Translations under genes and position numbers: made by a program
Assembly (NCBI GenBank): GCA_913049915.1
Contig: CAJWZC010000017.1
Location: forward strand, 1-49,887
From: an uncultured Colwellia sp.
Lineage (GTDB): Bacteria; Pseudomonadota; Gammaproteobacteria; Enterobacterales; Alteromonadaceae
DNA length: 49,887 nucleotides
Direction: 5' to 3'
Shown here: piece by piece, positions 43,804-49,887 of the stretch
How the letters are laid out: each line of letters starts with the position of its first letter
Position numbering within the stretch: the first letter of the stretch is position 1
Notes under the pieces: model-generated
Database searches by the model: none
Told to the model about the DNA's origin: nothing
The model's input: only the letters and a program-made list of their open reading frames with translations

Positions 43804-46275
43804 ATGAAAATACAACTCATTACCGCTGTACTCAGTTTATCATTAGTTGCCTGTAGTAATACTCAGCTGAATGAAAAACTGAATACTAGTGCTGCAGAGA
43901 AAGTTCAAAGTGCTGTCGCTACTAATGCACAATCAAGCGATATTATTACCTTAGAGCAAATAATGGCAGACCCAGATTGGTTTGGTCGTTCGCCAGAGTC
44001 TTGGCATTGGGGGGATGATAGTAACACTGTCTATTATCAGCAAAAGCAATTAGGTAACCCACTACGTGATTTGTATTCACTGGACCTATCAAATAGTAAT
44101 AAGACGACACAAGTAGCGTTATCGAATAAACATAAAGTTACTGACCAAAACGGTTTATTTAATCAGGCTCGAACGCATAAAGTTTATATTTTTAATGGTG
44201 ATGTCTTTGTAAAAAAACTTGCTAGTAATATCATAAAACAGCTTACTTTTACCTCAAATAAAGAGCGCAATGCGCAGTTTTTAACTAATGGTGATATTGC
44301 TTACCAAATAGCGAATGTTTTTTATGCACATAATTTACAAACAGGTCAAATTAAAGAGCTAGCAAACTTACAAATGTCAGCAAAACCTGCTGGTGTTTCG
44401 GTACCTAAAAATTACTTAGCCAAGGAGCAACATAAGTTAATTGACTATATTGCTTTACAGCAGCGAAATACTAAATTAAAACAAACTAAAAAAGAACGTC
44501 TTGCAGTAGAAAACACTTTTGTGAACGACAGTAAATTTTATTTTGGTAAAGACAACCGTGTAGCGTACGCAAGTTTATCCCCAATGGGCGATAAACTATT
44601 AGTGAGTATAACATCAGCAAAATCTAGCCGTGATAAAACAGATATCATGCCTAATTACATCACTACAGATGGTATTATCGTGGCTGAGAAAGTACGTGCT
44701 CGTGTTGCCAACAACAGACAATATCAAGAGCAATTGTTTTTACTTGATTTAACGACAGGTACACAACAAGTATTAAGTTATGACAGTTTGCCAGGCTTTG
44801 ATGAAGATGTTTTAGCGACCGTTAAATCTGAAAACTATGCCCGTGAAGGTAAAATATATAAGTCAGAGAAAAAAATACGTAACATCCATGTGCTGCAAAT
44901 GTATAATCCTATTAAGTGGAGTAGCGATGGTCAGCATCTCGCGCTAATGTTAGAAGCTTGGGATAACAAAACTCGCTGGTTAACAACCGTTGATTTTGAT
45001 AATAATGAACTCATTACTCAACATAAATTACATGATGATGCATGGATTAACTGGAGCTTTAATGAGTTTGATTGGTTAGCAGCTAATGGCACTACTCGTA
45101 AAGACGCAAGCCTTTATTACTTATCTGAAGAGTCTGGTTATTCTCATTTGTACCATAAAGACTTAAGCAGCAAAGCTGTTAAGTTAACGTCTGGTAAGTT
45201 TGAAGTAAGCAGCGTTACTGCAACACGAGATAATCAACGCTTTATTTTTAAGGCAAATAAAAAACATCCGGGTATTTATGAAATATATCAAGTTGATTTA
45301 TCTAAAAAATTAACTGCACTAACTGATTTAGGCGGCAAAAACGATTATGAAATCAGCCCTGATGAATCAAAGTTATTAATTCAGCACTCTACCGTTACTA
45401 TGCCTCCAGAGCTTTATATACAACGTTTAAATGGAACAGAGGTAGCGACAAGAATTACCTATACCGTATCAGATAAATTTCTATCGATGCCTTGGGCTGC
45501 ACCTAGCGTTGTGGCTATTGCCTCAAGTAAACAAAAAGAACCGATTTACTCAAAAGTATATTTACCTAAAAACTATGATAAAAATACAGATAAAAATCGT
45601 GCGGTTATGTTTACTCATGGTGCAGGCTACCTGCAAAATTCACATTTAGGTTGGTCAGGCTATTTCCGTGAATTTATGTTCAACTCTATGTTAGTACAGC
45701 AAGGTTATGTTGTGATTGATATGGATTACCGTGCATCTGCAGGTTACGGAAGAGAATGGCGTACCGCAATTTACCGTCACATGGGTAAACCTGAAGTTGA
45801 AGATATGCGTGATGGTGTCGAATGGTTAGTTGCTAACGCTAATGTTGATGCGAAACGTGTTGGTACTTATGGAGGGTCTTACGGTGGTTTCTTAACATTA
45901 ATGTCAATGTTCACAGACCCTGATTTATTCGCTGCTGGTTCAGCAATACGTCTTGTATCTGACTGGGCTTATTATAATCATGGTTATACGTCAAATATCT
46001 TAAATACTCCTGAAGATGATGCTATCGCCTATGAACGTAGTTCACCAATTTATTTTGTAGAAGGTCTTAAGAACCCTTTATTAATCAATGCACCTATGGT
46101 CGACGATAATGTGTTTTTTGAAGATACAGTACGCCTAGTACAACGTTTAATTGAACTTGAAAAGCAAGATTTTGAAACCGCCATTTATCCGGTAGAACCC
46201 CATGGCTTTGTCCAACCTAGCTCTTGGTTAGACGAATACCGTCGTATTTATAAGTTATTTAAAAATACTTTATAA
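43804..46275 (+). CDS. S9 family prolyl oligopeptidase-type lipoprotein
   Basis: A serine peptidase of 823 residues from ATG 43804; the frame extends to a GTG at 43708, but 43804 opens directly into a lipoprotein signal with lipobox LVAC and Cys 17. A long beta-propeller-like region (about 60-580) precedes the alpha/beta-hydrolase domain. The catalytic triad is visible: Ser 692 in YGGSYGGFL, Asp 767 or 768 in MVDDNVFF and His 800 in PHGF. Such enzymes cleave peptides after Pro or Ala and are common in marine proteolytic bacteria. It stands alone, followed by a terminator. Confidence 0.9.
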   Translation: MKIQLITAVLSLSLVACSNTQLNEKLNTSAAEKVQSAVATNAQSSDIITLEQIMADPDWFGRSPESWHWGDDSNTVYYQQKQLGNPLRDLYSLDLSNSNKTTQVALSNKHKVTDQNGLFNQARTHKVYIFNGDVFVKKLASNIIKQLTFTSNKERNAQFLTNGDIAYQIANVFYAHNLQTGQIKELANLQMSAKPAGVSVPKNYLAKEQHKLIDYIALQQRNTKLKQTKKERLAVENTFVNDSKFYFGKDNRVAYASLSPMGDKLLVSITSAKSSRDKTDIMPNYITTDGIIVAEKVRARVANNRQYQEQLFLLDLTTGTQQVLSYDSLPGFDEDVLATVKSENYAREGKIYKSEKKIRNIHVLQMYNPIKWSSDGQHLALMLEAWDNKTRWLTTVDFDNNELITQHKLHDDAWINWSFNEFDWLAANGTTRKDASLYYLSEESGYSHLYHKDLSSKAVKLTSGKFEVSSVTATRDNQRFIFKANKKHPGIYEIYQVDLSKKLTALTDLGGKNDYEISPDESKLLIQHSTVTMPPELYIQRLNGTEVATRITYTVSDKFLSMPWAAPSVVAIASSKQKEPIYSKVYLPKNYDKNTDKNRAVMFTHGAGYLQNSHLGWSGYFREFMFNSMLVQQGYVVIDMDYRASAGYGREWRTAIYRHMGKPEVEDMRDGVEWLVANANVDAKRVGTYGGSYGGFLTLMSMFTDPDLFAAGSAIRLVSDWAYYNHGYTSNILNTPEDDAIAYERSSPIYFVEGLKNPLLINAPMVDDNVFFEDTVRLVQRLIELEKQDFETAIYPVEPHGFVQPSSWLDEYRRIYKLFKNTL

Positions 46276-46305
46276 CTGATATTTTTCTTCATACAATATA
46301 AAATA

Positions 46306-46336
46306 AAAAGTCATGATTATAACTATCATGGCTTTT
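46306..46336. terminator. Terminator after the S9 peptidase gene
   Basis: AAAAGTCATGAT / ATCATGGCTTTT forms a 12-base stem with one G-T pair and an 7-base loop, with A and T runs on both sides. Confidence 0.75.
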
Positions 46337-46400
46337 GTATTTCATGAGGTAATAAATATTTTGCTGTGGTGCCCTTATATGATGCGGCTAGGCGATATAC

Positions 46401-47114
46401 TCAAATAGACCAAAACACAGTTTCGCTGATATTTTGTTGCCATTGCCCTAACGACTCATTTTTATCGGCAACAACAATTATATTACTGTGATTATACTCA
46501 ATAGAACGTCCAAAGTACTGTTTATCATTAAAGGTATGACTAAAACTGAGCTGTTGGTTTTTAGGCACAATAAAGACAGTTACAGGGCTATTTTTGCCTT
46601 GATAAACTAAATGTAGACTCTTCATACCATCAAATCGACAGTAATCAGCGAATAATAACTTGCCTAGAGATTCACTGAAGTTACCATCAAATGCAGCCAT
46701 TTTCTTATTCAACGACGTCAGTGTAACTTGGCTACTGGCATTATTAGTAACACTCCCTTGCTCATGATAAACATGGGCGAGAGCATAATCACCTAAATTG
46801 CTATAAACACTGGAAAATTGTAAAAAATTAAGCATTAAACCACCTACCATAGCCACAGATGCCGCTAATGCTAAATGCACACGAGTTTTTCGTTTATGAA
46901 CTTGGTGACTTGCTAATGTTTGACGTAAAATCAGTTTATTACATAAGTCATCAGGCACAGGTACGTTTAGTGCTTGTCTAATTCTTTCATCTAATTTCGA
47001 GATTTCTTGGGCAAATTGTTTTTTGCTTGGATCTACTTGCTGGGCTGCGACAGTGTCAGCATCTTGATTAGTAGGATCGGCATATATAGTACGTCTAAAA
47101 TTCAAATCATCCAT
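46401..47114 (-). CDS. DUF3379 protein, probable anti-sigma factor
   Basis: A 237-residue protein with one membrane helix at about residues 82-100 (HLALAASVAMVGGLMLNFLQ). The N-terminal cytoplasmic part (about 1-80) and the C-terminal periplasmic part fit DUF3379, found beside ECF sigma genes. The gene start overlaps the end of the sigma gene by 8 bases (47107-47114), indicating translational coupling. Acting as the membrane-bound inhibitor of that sigma factor is an inference from position and topology; it does not show the classic zinc anti-sigma Cys motif. Confidence 0.8.
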   Translation of the reverse strand: MDDLNFRRTIYADPTNQDADTVAAQQVDPSKKQFAQEISKLDERIRQALNVPVPDDLCNKLILRQTLASHQVHKRKTRVHLALAASVAMVGGLMLNFLQFSSVYSNLGDYALAHVYHEQGSVTNNASSQVTLTSLNKKMAAFDGNFSESLGKLLFADYCRFDGMKSLHLVYQGKNSPVTVFIVPKNQQLSFSHTFNDKQYFGRSIEYNHSNIIVVADKNESLGQWQQNISETVFWSI

Positions 47115-47622
47115 TGTAAATACCTCGCTTTACCGGTTCTGCTTCTAAAGCTTCTTTAAGTTGGTTTCTTGCTCTAAATAAACGTGTCATCACAGTATTT
47201 TTATTTAGATCTAACATAGAGGCAATATCTTCACCGCTAAAACCACCAAGTACTTGTAGCACAAGAGGCTCCGAGTATTCTGGCGGTAGTTGTGATATTT
47301 TCTCTCTTAGCCAGTGATTTTCTAATTCTTGTTCTGTGGTCACAGACCTCGTGTCGGTTATGGTCGCCTCTTCATATTCACTCATCCCTAAACGCTTTCT
47401 CTCGAAACGTCTAGCATTCTCTCGTCTTAAAATAGTGATTAACCATGACTTAGCCGCCTTTTCATCTTTTAACGAGTCAAGAGCTCGCCAAGCACGTAAA
47501 AAGGTTTCTTGCACCAAGTCTTCAGCTACCTGTTTTTCATGAGTGAGCCAATAGGCGTAGCGATATAAATCACCGTGTAGCGCCTTTACTAGCGCTTCAT
47601 ATCTAACTTGTTTTGTCATCAT
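47107..47622 (-). CDS. ECF-type sigma-70 family RNA polymerase sigma factor
   Basis: A 171-residue sigma factor with region 2 (about 10-80: YRYAYWLTHEKQVAEDLVQ, ETFLRAWRALDSLKDEKAAK, SWLITILRRENARRF) and region 4 (about 115-165: LPPEYSEPLVLQVLGGFSGE, MLDLNKNTVMTRLFRARNQL). It has no region 1 or 3. It is translationally coupled to the DUF3379 gene. The regulon and signal are unknown. The upstream 185 bases to batD hold no other gene, and its own promoter probably lies there. Confidence 0.93.
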   Translation of the reverse strand: MMTKQVRYEALVKALHGDLYRYAYWLTHEKQVAEDLVQETFLRAWRALDSLKDEKAAKSWLITILRRENARRFERKRLGMSEYEEATITDTRSVTTEQELENHWLREKISQLPPEYSEPLVLQVLGGFSGEDIASMLDLNKNTVMTRLFRARNQLKEALEAEPVKRGIYNG

Positions 47623-47806
47623 ATGTTTATAGACCCTAGCATGAGGAAATTTATTTCAAAGGGCAGTGCTTATTTAGTGATGACCTAATAAATACTTAGT
47701 CATTATTCAATAGAGTAGCTATAAAGTATCCTTATTTACTGTGTAATAAACAATAAATAAGGAGGTTAATAGAGTATAGACAGGTCTCAATCTTTAAGGG
47801 AATAGA

Positions 47807-49636
47807 TTAAGGGTTAAGTGAGGATATCTGCTGGCTTTTAACTTTAATACTTTGTTGTTTTTCAACCATTTGAATAGCTATTAATAAGGCAAGCCCTTGC
47901 CATGAAGATGTACTGTTAATAGCACTTTTTCCATAGAGATGTTGCTGTAAATCATTAAGCGCGATAACAAAGCTTTGCTCTTGTATGACCGCTTGAGCTT
48001 GGTCAATATTATTTATTACTAATACTGAGTTATTACGGCTAAGTAATACTTTTAACCAAGGTAATACCAGGTTCAAGGCTTGTTCGGCATTATTTTTCTT
48101 ACAAGCGGCTAATAGGGCAAGATAGTGATTATTGTTATTCGTTAAGTGATTAGTCTGAGATTTACTATTAGCCTTATTATCTCTCTTCAAATAAATGATG
48201 TGAACAAGCCATGCCAAAATTGTTAATAACCATAAGGTAAGAAAGAGCCATTGTAGACGTTTATCTTGAACAGAGTTGACTGTACCTAAATCAGTAAGCT
48301 GCCCCGCTAAATTTTCAGAGTTATTAGTCGCGTTAACACGGTTAGTTGCATTATTTGTAGAGTTAGCCATTTTATTAGCTGTAGTATTAAAGTCATTAGC
48401 AGAATTACTAGCAAAGTTTCCTTCAGCAGCTTGTACTGAAATAGTCTGTGATGGCAAAGTTGCCTGGTCAATTCTATTGGTTATGGTGTTAAACCAAGTA
48501 ACACTCATTTCGGGTAACAAAAATTCGCCAGCAGCACTGGGTACTAAAGCAAAGTTTTGCACTTTTTGGCTAACTAATTGATCATTACTTAAGTTAGCGT
48601 GTAGTTCTGCTTGATCAGGATAAATTTTCAAACCACGGCTACTTTTCATTTCAAGCTTTGGTAGTTGTGCTTTTGAAAGACCTGCAGCAGTTAACGTTAT
48701 AGTACGTGTAATAGGCTCGCCAACGGTAAATTTTTTATCACCTGCGGGCCACTCTTGATGTAGGGTAAGTATCTCAGTAGGTAACCATTGGGCATCACTT
48801 GGGTAGTTAGTGGGTATAGGTAACACTGAAATTTTTAGTTCCTCACCTGAAATACTAACCGGTTTAGTTTGGGCAAAACTTAAAAAACTTGAGCGGCGTT
48901 TAGATGCTTGTAATATTTCACCAGAAAATAATGGCGCTTTTAAGGTGAATTTACCACTTTGTTCTGGTGTTATGGCATAAGTTTGTTCAATAACACGGTA
49001 ACGCTTACCATTGATAATATTATCCGACTGCTTGTCTTGGCCAATTTTTTCAATAGTAGCGCCGGTTAAGTTTGGCTCTGTTAAATTGCCACTTTTAAGC
49101 TCAACAGCAAAATGTAGCTTTATCGATAGGGTCAATAACTGTTGTACGTAAACTTCATTACTAGATAGTTCACTGGTCACAAAAATATCAGTTTGAGCAT
49201 TGTTACCCGACTCTTTAGCCGCAATAATCGTTAGCTCTACTGGTTCGCTTTGTTGATCTCCAATAGTAAGTGCTGGGATGACAAATTGCCCAGGATTACG
49301 GGCAATTAAAACAATTTGCCACTTGGTAAGTCGGGTAGTTTTAAAATTAACCATACTAGTTTGTGAGCTAACTGACGTTTGACCAACAATAAAATCATTA
49401 AGTAATGAACTGGTATCTAAAGCACTACGATTAACATCGTCATCAGCTGTAACGGTTAATAATATCGACTCATTAATCATCGCGGGATTTTTATCAACAA
49501 CCGCAGTAATTTTTGATAAAGCGTAGGCATTACTACTTAATAAAAAACTAGTGATAATTAGCAGAGCTAGCATAATGTTCTGCAGGGATGAATATGACAA
49601 TTTAGCTATGAATTGCATTGAAAAATTTCTTACCAC
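47807..49636 (-). CDS. batD: BatD family membrane protein
   Basis: A 609-residue protein of the BatD (oxygen tolerance) family. A signal peptide at about residues 20-40 is followed by a large extracytoplasmic region made of beta-sandwich segments: DKNPAMINESILLTV, IARNPGQFVIPALTIGD, TPEQSGKFTLKAPLFSGEI, SAAGEFLLPEMSVTWF. A second membrane helix is near residues 466-484. The GTG start at 49636 overlaps the upstream gene by 7 bases and has GGAG about 10 bases before it; an ATG at 49618 (residue 7) is the alternative. BatD acts with VWA proteins BatA and BatB at the inner membrane; the mechanism is unclear. Confidence 0.88.
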   Translation of the reverse strand: MVRNFSMQFIAKLSYSSLQNIMLALLIITSFLLSSNAYALSKITAVVDKNPAMINESILLTVTADDDVNRSALDTSSLLNDFIVGQTSVSSQTSMVNFKTTRLTKWQIVLIARNPGQFVIPALTIGDQQSEPVELTIIAAKESGNNAQTDIFVTSELSSNEVYVQQLLTLSIKLHFAVELKSGNLTEPNLTGATIEKIGQDKQSDNIINGKRYRVIEQTYAITPEQSGKFTLKAPLFSGEILQASKRRSSFLSFAQTKPVSISGEELKISVLPIPTNYPSDAQWLPTEILTLHQEWPAGDKKFTVGEPITRTITLTAAGLSKAQLPKLEMKSSRGLKIYPDQAELHANLSNDQLVSQKVQNFALVPSAAGEFLLPEMSVTWFNTITNRIDQATLPSQTISVQAAEGNFASNSANDFNTTANKMANSTNNATNRVNATNNSENLAGQLTDLGTVNSVQDKRLQWLFLTLWLLTILAWLVHIIYLKRDNKANSKSQTNHLTNNNNHYLALLAACKKNNAEQALNLVLPWLKVLLSRNNSVLVINNIDQAQAVIQEQSFVIALNDLQQHLYGKSAINSTSSWQGLALLIAIQMVEKQQSIKVKSQQISSLNP

Positions 49637-49887
49637 TTTTTAGTTACTCCTTGGGATGCACCCTCATTTCGGCGTTTTTGGTATTCGAGGCGCATTTTGT
49701 TTCGTAATAGTAAATAAGGGTCATCTGTTACCTTATTTAAAAGTTGTTGATGTTTTTGTTCGGTTTCTTGTGCTTTACTGTCAATGGCTTGTTGCGCAAG
49801 TGATTTTTGTTCGCCTTTTTGCTCTTCATCAGATTCTTTGGCTTGAGCCGCTTGTTCTTCTTGTTCTTTTTGCTCTTGTTCTTTTTG
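49630..49887 (-). CDS. C-terminal end of a Bat-type (VWA/TPR) protein, partial
   Basis: An open minus-strand frame runs from the right window edge to a TAA at 49630-49632, giving 86 codons. It starts in a low-complexity part rich in Gln, Glu and Lys (EQEQKEQEEQAAQA) and ends DDPYLLLRNKMRLEYQKRR and GVTKKW. This ending is typical of BatB/BatC-type proteins (VWA domain with TPR and acidic tail) that precede batD in this group. The 5' part lies outside the window, so the domains themselves are not seen. Its stop overlaps the batD start. Confidence 0.75.
   Translation of the reverse strand, partial: QKEQEQKEQEEQAAQAKESDEEQKGEQKSLAQQAIDSKAQETEQKHQQLLNKVTDDPYLLLRNKMRLEYQKRRNEGASQGVTKKW

Noticed and set aside
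1-49887. CRISPR arrays, rRNA or tRNA genes
   Set aside because: I saw no regularly spaced identical repeats, no rRNA sequence and no clear tRNA T-loop plus cloverleaf while reading through; a dedicated search tool could still find a missed tRNA.

Overview
The window is AT-rich chromosomal DNA from a marine gammaproteobacterium of the Alteromonadales. Protein sequences and gene neighbourhoods (purM-purN beside a DUF2066 gene and hda; bepA-arsC-DUF2069; divergent yfbV/ackA-pta; ECF sigma-DUF3379 beside bat genes) fit Colwellia or a close relative best. The genus is inferred from memory of such genomes, not from a search. Most of the window is ordinary core genome, and I see no clear new multi-gene system. 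The notable content is genome decay, dispersed repeats and small regulatory structures.

Layout. 1-1080: two decayed mobile-element genes on the minus strand, an IS630-type transposase with two in-frame stops that runs off the left edge, and a tyrosine recombinase with two stops and a lost catalytic Arg. 1528-11380: gltX, a DEAD-box helicase, a membrane-anchored glutamate-synthase-domain protein, rlmJ, ybiT-type ABC-F and a YgiQ radical SAM protein. 11755-16524: a DUF885 lipoprotein, a SulA-like gene under a strong LexA palindrome, a DUF3108 protein and purN. 16642-19970: purM, divergent from a DUF2066 gene coupled to hda. 20107-24714: a large lipoprotein with an HExxH motif, DUF2069, ArsC/YfgD and bepA. 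24771-28443: an unrecognised gene, a TusA-like protein, perM-like, mgsA, bcp and gcvR. 28661-34434: bamC, DUF2897, an M15 peptidase, dapE, yffB and a divergent LysE/LysR pair.

34435-37550 is gene-poor. It holds one copy of a dispersed composite repeat, an ACT-domain gene, and the remains of ackA-pta: the start of ackA joined to the end of pta, with frameshifts on both sides. yfbV still lies divergent from it. 38109-43553: rlmA, xthA, rstA/rstB, a VC2046/SO_2500-like protein and a YchJ protein. 43804-49887: an S9 peptidase, an ECF sigma factor with a DUF3379 partner, batD, and the C-terminus of a further Bat-type protein running off the right edge.

Genes that work together: purM and purN (purine synthesis, with a terminator-like hairpin between them); bepA and bamC (outer-membrane protein assembly); hda (control of DnaA); SulA-like (SOS division arrest); rstA and rstB (two-component signalling); and sigma/DUF3379, which overlap and are probably a sigma/anti-sigma pair. 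A composite repeat with a GAGAATG/CATTCTC hairpin module occurs three times, near 13.7, 22.1 and 34.5 kb, with the module moved and inverted in the first copy.
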